This document shows positions 1 through 9,543 of a stretch of DNA of 64,000 bases, piece by piece. The stretch lies in the NCBI GenBank assembly GCA_964507025.1, contig CAZDOK010000004.1:186001-250000 (forward strand). The letters run 5' to 3'. Position numbers and translations under genes: made by a program. Each line of letters begins with the position of its first letter. Positions within the stretch are counted from its first letter, which is position 1. Under the pieces are notes generated by a model, which saw only the letters and a program-made list of their open reading frames with translations, had not been told where the DNA came from and searched no databases. This stretch comes from Amarobacter sp964507025 (GTDB lineage: Bacteria; Chloroflexota; Dehalococcoidia; Tepidiformales; Tepidiformaceae).

Positions 1-1320
1 GGCCGGGTAGTGGTACGTCAGCTTCTTCCTCGGCTGGGACATATAGAGGACAAGCATTAACGGGCTGAAGCGACCGAACAGCATGGCGGCGATGAGCACA
101 GCATGGCCCCAGTCGCCGAATACTGATGTCCCGGCCGCGCTGAAGCCCACCGTGCCCAGCGCAGACATGGCTTCAAAAATCGTGTCCAGGAACTCCTGGT
201 GTGAGGTGAGCGTGAGTGCGAGCGAGAAGCCGAAGACAAGTGCGACGAAATAGAGGGCGAGTGTTGTGGCCTGCTGGACGATGGCCGTCGGAATGGTGCG
301 CCGAAACAGGCTCACCTCCTCGCGCCCGCGCAGCGTCGACAACATCACCGCGAACAGCATCGAGAACGCGCCGACCTTGAGGCCACCCGCGGTGGAGCCG
401 GCCGCACCGCCGACAAACATCAACCCCACAGTCGATACTTTGGACTCGTCGTGCAATTCGTCCAAGTTCAGGGCGCTGAACCCGGCGGTGCGACTGTTAG
501 CGCTGTGGAACAGCGCCACGACGGGTCGATCCTCCGCCGCAAGGCTGCCGAGAGTCCCTTCGTTGTTCCACTCGAATGCGGCGACGAAAAGTGTGCCGGC
601 CAGCAACAACGCGGCACTGGTCGCAAAGATGAGCTTCGAATCGAGAGGCAGACGCCTGAATGAACGCCGGCTCACCAGGGTTGCCACCGGAAGGAACCCG
701 AGCCCCCCGGCGACAACGAGCGCGGCCAGCGTGAGGAGCACGATCGGATTCCCCGCGAAGGGGACCATGTCGGCTCCGGTGATGTTGAATCCCGCGTTGT
801 TGAAGGCAGAGACCGCGTGGAAGACGCCCCACCAGAGGGCTTCGGGGGGTTTATGGCCCGCGATGAGGAACATGACCGTCAGGATGGCCGCACCCGTAGC
901 TTCGAAGGCAAACGTGAAGAGCCCGACGCCCCGTGCGAACGAGAGCGTCTCCTTCATGCTTGGCGCCCCGTAGTACAAGCGGAGCATGTTGCGGTCGCGA
1001 AGGCCGAGCTGGCGGCCGAAGGCCCAGAGCACGATGGTGGTGCCCAGCATGTAGCCGAGCCCGCCAACCTGGATGAGCAGAAGAATGACAACTTCGCCGA
1101 ATGGGCCCCAGTGAGACTGGGTGTCGAACACCACCAGACCGGTGACACAGATCGCAGAGACGGCGGTGAACAGCGCGTCCCTGGGGTTTGTCCAGTCGCC
1201 CGATTCAGATGCAACGGGCAGCGTGAGGAGCACGACCCCGACAGCAAGAACGATCCCAAATCCGGCGAGGATCTCACTGATGCCGCTCCCGGGCCCGCGG
1301 AACGGCCGGCGCGAGGCCAT
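1..1320 (-). CDS. TrkH/KtrB-family potassium uptake membrane subunit (C-terminus cut by window edge)
   Basis: Membrane channel subunit of a Trk/Ktr K+ uptake system. The reading frame is open through the left window edge, so the C-terminus is missing. Four pore-loop repeats can be read in order, each around its selectivity-filter glycine: AICVTGLVV, NNAGFNITG, NSRTAGFSAL and ALGTVGFSAAG. Hydrophobic helices lie between them, and the visible end reads RFSPLMLVLYMSQPRKK, typical of the family. The ATG at 1320 puts the first membrane helix near residue 17 but has no clear Shine-Dalgarno. An in-frame TTG at 1368 preceded by GGGAGA is a credible alternative that adds 16 residues. A cytoplasmic TrkA/KtrA partner is expected outside the window. 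Family is clear; Trk versus Ktr assignment is not. Confidence 0.9.
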   Translation of the reverse strand, partial: MASRRPFRGPGSGISEILAGFGIVLAVGVVLLTLPVASESGDWTNPRDALFTAVSAICVTGLVVFDTQSHWGPFGEVVILLLIQVGGLGYMLGTTIVLWAFGRQLGLRDRNMLRLYYGAPSMKETLSFARGVGLFTFAFEATGAAILTVMFLIAGHKPPEALWWGVFHAVSAFNNAGFNITGADMVPFAGNPIVLLTLAALVVAGGLGFLPVATLVSRRSFRRLPLDSKLIFATSAALLLAGTLFVAAFEWNNEGTLGSLAAEDRPVVALFHSANSRTAGFSALNLDELHDESKVSTVGLMFVGGAAGSTAGGLKVGAFSMLFAVMLSTLRGREEVSLFRRTIPTAIVQQATTLALYFVALVFGFSLALTLTSHQEFLDTIFEAMSALGTVGFSAAGTSVFGDWGHAVLIAAMLFGRFSPLMLVLYMSQPRKKLTYHYPA

Positions 1321-1527
1321 GCGGGCAACATGGACACCCCTGGGGGCGGGCCGCCGGGCAACACTCAAGGCTTGTCTCCCGTAAGCACGGTTGGCAGCGG
1401 CTCCTCCCGGCGCGCGAGCTTCGGAACGGGGCACGAGACGAACCCTCGCGGGCGGTTCGCCTGGCGCTCCGAGCCGAGGGATAACCTACCTGAGGCGCCC
1501 CTCTACCACCACCTGCCATCCACCCCG

Positions 1528-2058
1528 CTAGCCGCCCTGGTTGAGGAGCACCGGGTCCCGGCCCATCATCCCACGGAGCAGGTTGACCTCGCCGCGGTGG
1601 CCATTGAGGTGGATCACCAGGTGCAGGTTGATCGATTCGCCGAGCTGCTCCGTCCGTTCGCCCAGCTTCACCTCACGCTCGAGGTCACCCTCGCCGATCG
1701 AGTCGAGGAACGCCGAGGACAGCTCGGCTACCCGTGCCTGGTAGGCCCGGAACTCAACGAGCGAGCCGATCCGGACCGCACTTGCGTCCTCGCTCGACTG
1801 GCCGGTACCGAAGCCCTTCGCCGGCAAGCCGGTCCGCGCTGCCCAGCCGCCCGTATCCCACTCTGCTGGCTTGCCCTGGAAGATCTGCTGGAAGAACAGG
1901 TCCTCGATTCGGGCCGCGTGCCACATGCACCAGGCGATGGAGTGCGACTGGCCCTCGGGAACGAAGTGGAGCTGCTCCTCGGAGAGCCCATCAGGCGCGC
2001 CGCGGAATCCCCGGTGGATGAAGTCCAGTGTCTGCTTCATGAAGTCGATTGCCGTCAT
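1528..2058 (-). CDS. DinB-like (DUF664-type) four-helix-bundle protein
   Basis: A 176-aa protein of the DinB/YfiT-like putative metal-dependent hydrolase or thiol-transferase superfamily. The histidines expected to bind the divalent metal are visible: one in the HSIAWCMWHAARIED segment (around residues 50-65) and one in the late NGHRGEV motif. The start at 2058 was chosen because GGAGG lies 5 nt upstream and the first helix MTAIDFMKQTLDF follows at once; the frame remains open further upstream but that stretch looks non-coding. Divergent from menF with a 108-nt gap. Substrate unknown; stress or detoxification roles are common in the family but not shown here. Confidence 0.8.
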   Translation of the reverse strand: MTAIDFMKQTLDFIHRGFRGAPDGLSEEQLHFVPEGQSHSIAWCMWHAARIEDLFFQQIFQGKPAEWDTGGWAARTGLPAKGFGTGQSSEDASAVRIGSLVEFRAYQARVAELSSAFLDSIGEGDLEREVKLGERTEQLGESINLHLVIHLNGHRGEVNLLRGMMGRDPVLLNQGG

Positions 2059-2166
2059 GGGAACCTCCATCTGCGCCAGGACTATACAGCGCCGGGGCCG
2101 TTGGCCGGGGACGAGTGAGCCACCGTACTGCCCATAGCCTCCGGTCACGCTAGGCTGGAATGCTGA

Positions 2167-3546
2167 ATGCTCGCCCAAACACCCCTGGAACTGGTCCGCG
2201 ACGAACTGGCTGAGGCGTTCTCCTTGGTCGCAGCGACGCTGAGCGCACCCGCTCTCGTTTCCCTGCCCGTACCGGAGGCTGGACTGGACGGCGCGAGACG
2301 GGCGGGCCTCGCGCGCATCTTGCGGAAGGCATCGGTGGTCTGGCGCCCCCCGGGCGAAACCACCATCCTTGCTGGATTTGGGCAAGAGATTGCCCTGCGG
2401 GGCGCCCGCGAATCAACGATGCATGACGCGGCCAGGGCTGTCCGGGAGGCCGCACGAATCGTTCAGATCGACCGGGTGACCGGGCCGGCGCGGCCCTCGT
2501 TCTTCGGTGGCGGCCGGTTCGTTGCCGGCGGGACTGTCCACGACCCGGCCTGGGAGGGGTTCGGCGGATGGGCGTTTGTGCTTCCTCGCCTGCTGGTCGC
2601 CGTGAGCAGCGAAGCGGTCGAGGCCAGCGTCACGCTGCGTCTCGAACCCCGGTCGAGCCGGGTGTCGATCGCCGCTCGACTGGCCGAAACCCTGCGACAA
2701 CCAGCCCTCGCCCCCACAGAAGGTCCGACGTGGCCCATGGAATCGGCCGGGCGCGACTGGTGTGAGACCGTGGCCGCGGCGATCGATGAGATTGAATCGG
2801 GACGCTACGAGAAGGTTGTACTGGCGCGTCCGGCAGACATCCAGCACGACGACGAGATCGACACGGGGCTCGTGCTGGAACGCCTGGCCGGCCGTTATGA
2901 GCGCTGCTTCCTGTTCAAGATGGTGCAGGGCGCGAACACCTGGCTCGGCGCGACTCCCGAACTCCTGTGCAGAGTGCAGGGTGGCATGGTGAGCACCATC
3001 GCCCTCGCTGGTTCGGTGCCTCGTGGCGGCGACCCGGCGGCCGACGATGCACTCGCCGCGAAGCTGTTTGGCGACGCCAAGGAACGACTTGAGCACGCCC
3101 TCGTCGTACATGCACTTCGTGAAGGCCTCGCGCCGTTCTGCAGCGCGCTCGAAGTGCCGGAGGAGCCGGAAATCCTCCGCGTGGCCAACATTCAGCACCT
3201 GCGAACGCCGATCACCGGCCGCTTGCTGCACGGAGAGGATGTGATGACGGTAGTGGCGGCGCTGCATCCGTCGCCAGCCGTGGGCGGTTGGCCACGGGCC
3301 GAGGCAGTAGCCGCCATCGACCGGCTCGAAGGCATGGACCGGGGTTGGTATGCGGGCCCGATCGGTCGCGTGGGGCTCGATGGCGACGGTGAGTTTGCGG
3401 TCGGCCTTCGCTCCGGGCTGATTCGCGGCTCGGCGGCCAGGTTCTACGCCGGCGCGGGAATCGTCCACGGCTCGGACCCTGAGCGCGAATTCGCCGAGAC
3501 CGAGACGAAGTTCCGGCCCCTCCGGGAGGCCGTCGATGGCGTCTGA
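2167..3546 (+). CDS. menF: Isochorismate synthase MenF
   Basis: Converts chorismate to isochorismate, the first committed step of menaquinone synthesis. The 459-aa length suits MenF/EntC. The C-terminal chorismate-binding domain shows EKVVLARPADI (around residue 218), the ALAGSVPRGG segment, HPSPAVGGWPR and RGWYAGPIG, all characteristic of the family; the N-terminal third is less conserved, as usual. It opens the men operon and its stop overlaps the menD start by 11 nt, implying translational coupling. EntC or PchA isochorismate synthases look similar, but the neighbours settle the role as menaquinone. Confidence 0.95.
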   Translation: MLAQTPLELVRDELAEAFSLVAATLSAPALVSLPVPEAGLDGARRAGLARILRKASVVWRPPGETTILAGFGQEIALRGARESTMHDAARAVREAARIVQIDRVTGPARPSFFGGGRFVAGGTVHDPAWEGFGGWAFVLPRLLVAVSSEAVEASVTLRLEPRSSRVSIAARLAETLRQPALAPTEGPTWPMESAGRDWCETVAAAIDEIESGRYEKVVLARPADIQHDDEIDTGLVLERLAGRYERCFLFKMVQGANTWLGATPELLCRVQGGMVSTIALAGSVPRGGDPAADDALAAKLFGDAKERLEHALVVHALREGLAPFCSALEVPEEPEILRVANIQHLRTPITGRLLHGEDVMTVVAALHPSPAVGGWPRAEAVAAIDRLEGMDRGWYAGPIGRVGLDGDGEFAVGLRSGLIRGSAARFYAGAGIVHGSDPEREFAETETKFRPLREAVDGV

Positions 3547-5290
3547 CGCGCCGCTTGCGGTCGAGGCAGCCTCGGCCGCATTCGTCGACGGCCTCGCCGC
3601 GCACGGGGTCGAGCATGTGTGCATCACGCCGGGCTCACGATCGACGCCGCTCACGATCGCGTTTGCGCTGCAACCGGCGATCCGCCCGTGGCTGCACCTG
3701 GATGAACGCGCAGCCGCGTTCTTCGCGCTCGGCATGGCGAAGGCGACCAGGCAGCCAGTCGCCCTGGTGTGCACATCCGGCACGGCCGCCGCGAACTACT
3801 ACCCTGCGGTGACCGAAGCGCACCTCTCCGGCGTGCCGCTCATTGTGTGCACCACCGATCGCCCTCCGCGCCTGCGCGATGTTGGCGCCGAGCAAACCAT
3901 GCCGCAGACGGGCATGTACGGGACGACCGTGCGATTCGCCCAGGATCTGCCAACTCCTCACGGCGCGGCGTTCGAACCCGGGTTCTTCGCGACGGTCGCG
4001 ATGCGGGCGGTACGCCAGTCACTCGGGCCCTATCCGGGGCCAGTCCACCTCAATTTCCCGTTTGAGGAGCCACTGATCGGCGCAGGCGCCCGCCAGGTGC
4101 GGCAGGCACCCCTGCGCCGGGCCATTCCGCCCGGCACGCCGGCGCCGCTTCCCGCGGACATCGACAACGCAGCCGACTTGCTGAGGCCCGCCCGCCGCCC
4201 GCTCATCGTGGCCGGCCCGGAAGTTCCCTCGAATGCCGCGGGCCCGATTGCCGAGCTCGCCTCGGCGCTGGACGCTCCAATCCTGGCGGACCCGCTTAGC
4301 GGCCTGCGCACGGGCCCACACGACCTTCGCCACGTCCTGGCCGCCTACGACGCGGTGCTCCGCGACCGGCGCGCGCTCACCGACTGCGCCCCGGACGCGG
4401 TTATCCGCTTCGGGGGGCGGCCGACTTCCAAGGCACTGAACACCCTGCTCGACCAGGTCGTTGCCCGGCAGATCTTGTGCGAACCATGGGGCTCATGGCG
4501 GGTGGGATCGGTCGCCATGGACCAGGTATTGCCCGGCGATCCGGCAGCGAGCGCGGCCATGCTGGCGACTGTGCTCCGGGGGCAGGCGAACGCGGAGCCG
4601 GGGTGGATGGTGGCGTGGAGGGGGCGCGATGAAGCCGCAGCCGCCGCGATGCGCGAGGCGGCGCTGGAGCCTGGACCGCTCTTCGAAGGGCGCGTCTTCG
4701 TGGAACTCCAGGAGAGCCTGCCCACCGGAGCCACGGTTGTCGCAGGCAACAGCATGCCCGTGCGCGACCTCGACTCGTTCGTCATCCCCGACGCGAAGCC
4801 GCTTCGGTTTCTCTCGAACCGGGGCGCCAACGGCATCGACGGTGTGAATTCGACTGCTCTGGGCGTGGCTGCCGCAAGTCCGGGCCCGGCGGTGCTGGTC
4901 ATCGGCGACCTGTCGTTCTACCACGACCTGACGGGGCTCTGGGCCGCCAGGCGCCACGGCATCGATCTGACCGTCGTGCTGATCAACAACAACGGCGGGG
5001 GCATTTTCCACTACCTGCCCCAGGCCTCGTACCCGGACCTGTTCGAATCGTGGTTCGGCACGCCGGCGGACCTGGAATTCGAACACGCCGTCCGTCTCTT
5101 CGGTGGCGACTATCACCGCAGCCCAGACTGGGCGGACTTCCGCGCCCGACTGCAGGCTCCGCCGAAAGGACTCCGCGTCATTGAGCTGCAGACTGACCGG
5201 GCCGCGAATGCGGCCAGGCACCGCGAGGCGTGGCAACGCGCGGCAGTGGCGGCGTGGGACCGAGCCGGAGTGGCGCATGCCACGGCTTGA
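3536..5290 (+). CDS. menD: SEPHCHC synthase MenD (ThDP-dependent)
   Basis: 2-succinyl-5-enolpyruvyl-6-hydroxy-3-cyclohexene-1-carboxylate synthase: condenses isochorismate with 2-oxoglutarate using thiamine diphosphate. The 584-aa protein begins with the typical ITPGSRSTPLTIAF segment and CTSGTAAANYYPAV. The C-terminal ThDP region shows AGNSMPVRDLDSF, FLSNRGANGIDG and VVLINNNGGGIFHYL, the last being the MenD signature. Length matches the family. It overlaps menF upstream by 11 nt and menH downstream by 14 nt, so the operon is tightly coupled. Confidence 0.96.
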   Translation: MASDAPLAVEAASAAFVDGLAAHGVEHVCITPGSRSTPLTIAFALQPAIRPWLHLDERAAAFFALGMAKATRQPVALVCTSGTAAANYYPAVTEAHLSGVPLIVCTTDRPPRLRDVGAEQTMPQTGMYGTTVRFAQDLPTPHGAAFEPGFFATVAMRAVRQSLGPYPGPVHLNFPFEEPLIGAGARQVRQAPLRRAIPPGTPAPLPADIDNAADLLRPARRPLIVAGPEVPSNAAGPIAELASALDAPILADPLSGLRTGPHDLRHVLAAYDAVLRDRRALTDCAPDAVIRFGGRPTSKALNTLLDQVVARQILCEPWGSWRVGSVAMDQVLPGDPAASAAMLATVLRGQANAEPGWMVAWRGRDEAAAAAMREAALEPGPLFEGRVFVELQESLPTGATVVAGNSMPVRDLDSFVIPDAKPLRFLSNRGANGIDGVNSTALGVAAASPGPAVLVIGDLSFYHDLTGLWAARRHGIDLTVVLINNNGGGIFHYLPQASYPDLFESWFGTPADLEFEHAVRLFGGDYHRSPDWADFRARLQAPPKGLRVIELQTDRAANAARHREAWQRAAVAAWDRAGVAHATA

Positions 5291-6107
5291 AGTCGCGCCG
5301 GGGTTCTTCATCAATGTCGAAGTGGCAGGTGCCGGGCCCGCCATCGTGTTGCTCCACGGCTTCACGGGGTCAGCGGCTGGTTGGGGGCGGTTTGGCGGGC
5401 TGCTGCGGGAACGGCTCACCACCGTCGCTGTCGACATCGTGGGCCACGGACAGTCAGACAAGCCGGTCGCGCTCGACCACTACCGGATGCCACGGGCGGT
5501 GGCCGACATTGTGCGAAGCGTCCAGCTCGCGGGATTCGAATCATCCGCATGGCTTGGATATTCGATGGGTGGACGGACGGCGCTCCATGTCGCGGCAGCC
5601 TTTCCAGCGGCGGTCGAGCGGCTCGTACTCATCGGCGCGTCCGCCGGAATCGCGGAGGCGGAGGGCAGGGCAGCGCGAGTTGCCGACGATGAGCGGCTCG
5701 CCGGGCGCATCATCGACGAGGGGGTCCCCGCGTTCGTCGACCACTGGGAGTCGATCCCGCTGTTCGAGTCTCAGCGGGGGCTACCGGAAGAGCTGCGCCA
5801 GGAGATCCGCACCGGGCGGCTGGCGTGCGACCCGGCAGGTCTGGCCAATAGCCTGCGCGGCATGGGCACCGGGGCACAGGAACCGCTCCATGGTCGCCTC
5901 GGCGAGTTCACCATGCCCGTCCTGGCTATGGCGGGAGAGCTCGATACCCGGTACGTGTCCACCGCGCGCGAGCTCGCGGGTGGGATGCCCCTTGGCCGCG
6001 CGGCCGTGGTGCCGGCGGCCGGACACGCGGCCCACATCGAGAATCCCGAGTGGTGCGCCGAAGAGGTAATCGCATTCGTGCTGAACACAAAAGGAGACCA
6101 CCAGTGA
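5277..6107 (+). CDS. menH: SHCHC synthase MenH (alpha/beta-hydrolase fold)
   Basis: 2-succinyl-6-hydroxy-2,4-cyclohexadiene-1-carboxylate synthase, which eliminates pyruvate from the MenD product. A 276-aa alpha/beta hydrolase with the oxyanion segment LLHGFTGSAAGW, nucleophile elbow GYSMGGR (Ser96) and late catalytic His in AAGHAAHIEN (His250). The start MPRLEVAPGFF at 5277 was chosen because the frame opens with a plausible first strand there and overlaps the end of menD; the longer open frame upstream is simply menD sequence in another frame. Alone it could be any hydrolase, but its position between menD and menB makes MenH strongly likely. Confidence 0.92.
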   Translation: MPRLEVAPGFFINVEVAGAGPAIVLLHGFTGSAAGWGRFGGLLRERLTTVAVDIVGHGQSDKPVALDHYRMPRAVADIVRSVQLAGFESSAWLGYSMGGRTALHVAAAFPAAVERLVLIGASAGIAEAEGRAARVADDERLAGRIIDEGVPAFVDHWESIPLFESQRGLPEELRQEIRTGRLACDPAGLANSLRGMGTGAQEPLHGRLGEFTMPVLAMAGELDTRYVSTARELAGGMPLGRAAVVPAAGHAAHIENPEWCAEEVIAFVLNTKGDHQ

Positions 6108-6934
6108 CGGCAATTCAATGGCAGACTGCCGGGACCTACGACGACATCATCTTCCAGAAGGCCGAGGGCATCGCCCGGATCAGCATCAACCGGCCTGAGG
6201 TGCACAACGCATTCCGCCCGAAGACCATTTTCGAGCTCCTCGACGCCTTCCGGAACGCCAATGAGGACTCGAGCATCGGGGTCGTACTCTTCACCGGCGA
6301 AGGGGGACGGGCGTTCTGCTCCGGCGGCGACCAGCGCGTGCGCGGCCATGGCGGCTATGTCGGCGAAGACAACATCACCCGTCTCAATGTCATCGACCTG
6401 CACAAGCTCATTCGCTCGATGCCGAAACCGGTCGTCGCGCTGGTTGCCGGGTACGCGATCGGCGGCGGGCACGTGCTGCACGTAATCTGCGACCTGACCA
6501 TTGCCGCTGAGAATGCGCGGTTCGGGCAGACAGGCCCCCGGGTGGGAAGCTTCGATGGCGGATTCGGCGCTTCCCAGCTGGCGCGCATCGTGGGCCAGAA
6601 GAAGGCGCGGGAGATCTGGTATCTCTGCCGCCAGTACGATGCGCGCGAGGCCGAGGCGATGGGGATGGTGAACAAGGTTGTGCCGTTGGACCAGCTCGAA
6701 GCTGAGGGCGTGCAGTGGGCGCGCGAGATGCTCCAGCACAGCCCAATCGCGCTGCGGATGCTCAAGTCGTCGTTCAACGCGGAGCTGGACGGGCTCTCGG
6801 GCCTGACCGAGCTGGCGCACAACGCGAACATGCTCTTCTACATGACCGATGAAGCAAAGGAAGGCCGGGATGCGTTCCTCCAGCGGCGGCCCTCGCGCTA
6901 CAGCGATACCTCGGCATTCCCCCGCACGCCCTGA
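6104..6934 (+). CDS. menB: 1,4-dihydroxy-2-naphthoyl-CoA synthase MenB
   Basis: Crotonase-fold enzyme that cyclises o-succinylbenzoyl-CoA to DHNA-CoA. The 276-aa protein shows the CoA-binding/oxyanion segments FCSGGDQRVRG and VAGYAIGGGHVLHVICDLT, the FGQTGPRVGSFDGGFG stretch that distinguishes MenB from generic enoyl-CoA hydratases, and KAREIWYLCRQYDA. The GTG start at 6104 overlaps the menH stop as GTGA and follows a strong AAGGAG (6091-6096). Length and motifs are complete. Although menB is encoded before menC and menE here, it acts after them. Confidence 0.97.
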   Translation: MTAIQWQTAGTYDDIIFQKAEGIARISINRPEVHNAFRPKTIFELLDAFRNANEDSSIGVVLFTGEGGRAFCSGGDQRVRGHGGYVGEDNITRLNVIDLHKLIRSMPKPVVALVAGYAIGGGHVLHVICDLTIAAENARFGQTGPRVGSFDGGFGASQLARIVGQKKAREIWYLCRQYDAREAEAMGMVNKVVPLDQLEAEGVQWAREMLQHSPIALRMLKSSFNAELDGLSGLTELAHNANMLFYMTDEAKEGRDAFLQRRPSRYSDTSAFPRTP

Positions 6935-6938
6935 GCCA

Positions 6939-8081
6939 ATGCTTCGCCTTCGTTGGCGGCGGGTCGCGGTGCCCTTCCGGAACATCGTCGCGAACGCGCA
7001 GGCGACGTACCGGGTGCGCGAGAGCGTGCTCATCGAACTCGAAACGGCTGGCGGGCTTCGCGGTGTCGGTGAGGCCGCGCTCCCGGCGGGCGAGTCCTTC
7101 GCAGCGCACGGCGACTCCATCGACGCCTTCATGGAGGACACGAGTTCCCGCATCGCCGGTCGGGGCCCCGGACAGGGCCCCGGTGGGCTGGCGCTACCTT
7201 CGTACGAGCCCGGCACCTGGAGTGCAGCGGTGATGTGCGGCATCGAAACCTCGCTGGCCGATCTCGCCGCCCGCGCAGCGGGAGTGCCCCTCCACCGGTG
7301 GCTCGCCACGCACGCGGATATCCCCGGAGCCGGCGCAGGCAGCGAGATCGAAGTGAACGGACTCGTGGACCTCACCGATCCGGGTGCGGCCGCGCGGGAT
7401 GCCGTCCGGCTCGCAGCGAGCGGGTTTCGCACCGTCAAACTGAAAGTCGGAGGCGACCCGCGCACCGCACTCCACACGGTTGCCGCTGTCCGCGACGCGG
7501 TGGGGCCCAACGTCACTCTGCGCTGCGACGCCAACCGCTCATGGGGGTACCACGAGGCCGTCCAATTCCTGGATGGCTGCCAGGCGTACGCGGTCGCACT
7601 CTGCGAAGAACCACTCGCAGATCCCGGCCGCGACTATTCGTTGCTTGCGGCGCTTCGACAGTCGTCGCCTGTGCCCCTGGCGGTGGACGAGTCCACGCGG
7701 GACGTCGAGACGCTGGAGCGGGTCATCACCGCCAGGGCGGCGGATACGGTGGTCATTAAGCCGATGGCCTCCGGGTTGGCCGGGGCCCTTGCGATGCTCG
7801 CCCGGGCAAGAGCGGCGGATCTCCCTGTCATTGTCACCACAACGTTCGACCTGGCTCCCGGAACGGCGTTGGCTCTGCACCTGGCCGCCCTGGCCGGCAC
7901 TCCGGCCCCCGCCTGCGGGCTCGCGACTATCGACCTCGTCGAGAACCCTGTCGGTTCGGGCCTACCCCCGGTCGTCGACGGCCGGATGCGCCTCCCCGAA
8001 CGGGCCGGTCTGGGTGTGACGCTCGACACCGCCTCAGTGGAGCGGTATGCGGTTGGCAATTGGAGCGAGGTGGAACCATGA
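6939..8081 (+). CDS. menC: o-succinylbenzoate synthase MenC (enolase superfamily)
   Basis: Dehydrates SHCHC to o-succinylbenzoate. A 380-aa enolase-superfamily protein with the catalytic lysine in TVKLKVGGDP, metal ligands in RCDANRSWG, CEEPLADP and AVDESTRD, and the second lysine in VVIKPMASG. The start at 6939 lies 4 nt after the menB stop. By sequence it also resembles muconate or dipeptide cycloisomerases, and the superfamily is promiscuous, but its place between menB and menE makes OSB synthase the sensible call. The stop overlaps menE as ATGA. Confidence 0.9.
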   Translation: MLRLRWRRVAVPFRNIVANAQATYRVRESVLIELETAGGLRGVGEAALPAGESFAAHGDSIDAFMEDTSSRIAGRGPGQGPGGLALPSYEPGTWSAAVMCGIETSLADLAARAAGVPLHRWLATHADIPGAGAGSEIEVNGLVDLTDPGAAARDAVRLAASGFRTVKLKVGGDPRTALHTVAAVRDAVGPNVTLRCDANRSWGYHEAVQFLDGCQAYAVALCEEPLADPGRDYSLLAALRQSSPVPLAVDESTRDVETLERVITARAADTVVIKPMASGLAGALAMLARARAADLPVIVTTTFDLAPGTALALHLAALAGTPAPACGLATIDLVENPVGSGLPPVVDGRMRLPERAGLGVTLDTASVERYAVGNWSEVEP

Positions 8082-9535
8082 ACGGCACGACGGTGGACTG
8101 GCTCGCCCACCGCGCCGATGCGTTGCCTTCGGCAGTGGCGCTGGTTGATGACGCCCGGGGGCACAGCTACGCCGAACTCCACCGCCGGGTTGACGGCGTT
8201 GCCAGCGTTCTCTGGCGGCACGGCGTCCGGCGCGGGGATCGAGTAGCGATGCTGGCGTGGAACGCGCCGGAAGTGGTGGAGCTTGTCCATGCCGTGGCCC
8301 GCCTCGGCGCCACGCTGGTGCCTCTCAATGCCCGCCTGCGTGTCAGCGAACTGGTCTTCCAGTTGCGGGATGCCGAGGTCGCGCTGTTGGTCGCCGACAC
8401 CGCGCTTGCGCAGACTGCCGGGGAGGCGGCCGCGGAAGCTGGTCTTCCGGGGGCCCTCGTCTTTCCGCTCGGTGAGGCGGCCCCGGGAGAGTTCGAACGG
8501 GCCGGGGAGCGCAGTGACGATGAGCCCCTGTGTATTATGTATACTTCCGGCACTACCGGCCTGCCCAAGGGCGTCGTACTGACTTACGGCAACTTCTTCG
8601 CGAGCGCGGCAGGTTCGGCATTCAACCTTGGAGTCTTGCCCGGCGATCGGTGGCTCGCGTGCCTCCCACTGTTCCACGTCGGCGGACTCTCCATCGTCAT
8701 CCGGAGCGTGCTTTACGGCACGGCGGTGGTCCTTCACCGGCAATTCGACGAGCGGGTTGTGAGCGCTTCTCTCCGTCGCGATGGTGTGACGCACATCTCG
8801 GTCGTGGCGACCATGCTCCAGCGCCTGCTCGATGTCGACCTCGCTCCGTGCCCACCCCAGCTTCGCGTGGTGCTGGTCGGCGGCGGCCCTGTGCCCGAAC
8901 CGTTGCTCGAACGGGCGGCGAGTCTCGGGTATCCGGTGGTGCAAACCTATGGCCTGACCGAGACCGCGAGCCAGGTCGCGACCCTGGCGCCGGCAGATGC
9001 CATCACGCGGCTCGGCTCGGCTGGCAAGCCCCTGGTGACAACGCGGCTGCGCATCGATGCGCTTCCCGGGGAGGCCGGGGAGATCCTGGTCGCCGGGCCC
9101 GTCGTGACTCCGGGCTACTTCCGCCGTCCTGAAGCGACAGCTGCCGCTATCCGCGATGGCTGGCTACACACGGGAGACATCGGCCGGCTGGACGAAGACG
9201 GCTACCTGTATGTGCTGGACCGGCGCGATGATCTCATTGTCAGCGGTGGCGAGAACGTGTATCCCGCGGAAGTCGAAGCTGTGATGCTGCGGCACCCGGG
9301 AGTGCGCGAGGCGGCCGTTGTCGGGCTTCCGGATACGAGGTGGGGCCAGGTGGTGGTAGCGGCGGTCGTGCCAGGAGGCGAGCTCGATGCGGCAGAGCTC
9401 CAGGAATGGATGCGCGCGCGCATCGCGGGATACAAGGTCCCGGCCCGCATCGAGATCGTTCCGTCCCTGCCGATGACGGCGAGCGGCAAGGTCCAGCGGC
9501 GCCTGGTGCGCGAGCTGCTGAAGCGCTCCACGTAG
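8078..9535 (+). CDS. menE: o-succinylbenzoate-CoA ligase MenE
   Basis: Acyl-adenylate-forming (ANL) ligase activating o-succinylbenzoate with ATP and CoA. The 485 aa include the AMP-binding P-loop-like motif MYTSGTTGLPKGVV (around residue 155), the QTYGLTETASQ motif, the hinge region LHTGDIGRLDEDGYLY, RRDDLIVSGGENVYP and the C-terminal catalytic lysine in MTASGKVQRR. The ATG at 8078 overlaps the menC stop by 4 nt, with GAGGTGG just upstream. It is the last gene of the men operon and ends 8 nt from the convergent ATPase gene. Related fatty-acyl-CoA ligases look similar; context decides. Confidence 0.93.
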   Translation: MNGTTVDWLAHRADALPSAVALVDDARGHSYAELHRRVDGVASVLWRHGVRRGDRVAMLAWNAPEVVELVHAVARLGATLVPLNARLRVSELVFQLRDAEVALLVADTALAQTAGEAAAEAGLPGALVFPLGEAAPGEFERAGERSDDEPLCIMYTSGTTGLPKGVVLTYGNFFASAAGSAFNLGVLPGDRWLACLPLFHVGGLSIVIRSVLYGTAVVLHRQFDERVVSASLRRDGVTHISVVATMLQRLLDVDLAPCPPQLRVVLVGGGPVPEPLLERAASLGYPVVQTYGLTETASQVATLAPADAITRLGSAGKPLVTTRLRIDALPGEAGEILVAGPVVTPGYFRRPEATAAAIRDGWLHTGDIGRLDEDGYLYVLDRRDDLIVSGGENVYPAEVEAVMLRHPGVREAAVVGLPDTRWGQVVVAAVVPGGELDAAELQEWMRARIAGYKVPARIEIVPSLPMTASGKVQRRLVRELLKRST

Positions 9536-9543
9536 CCTCGGCA

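Noticed and set aside
817..2118. Long plus-strand open frame opposite the TrkH and DinB-like genes
   Set aside because: It lies antisense to two well-supported genes, has no family motif and is a by-product of high GC content.
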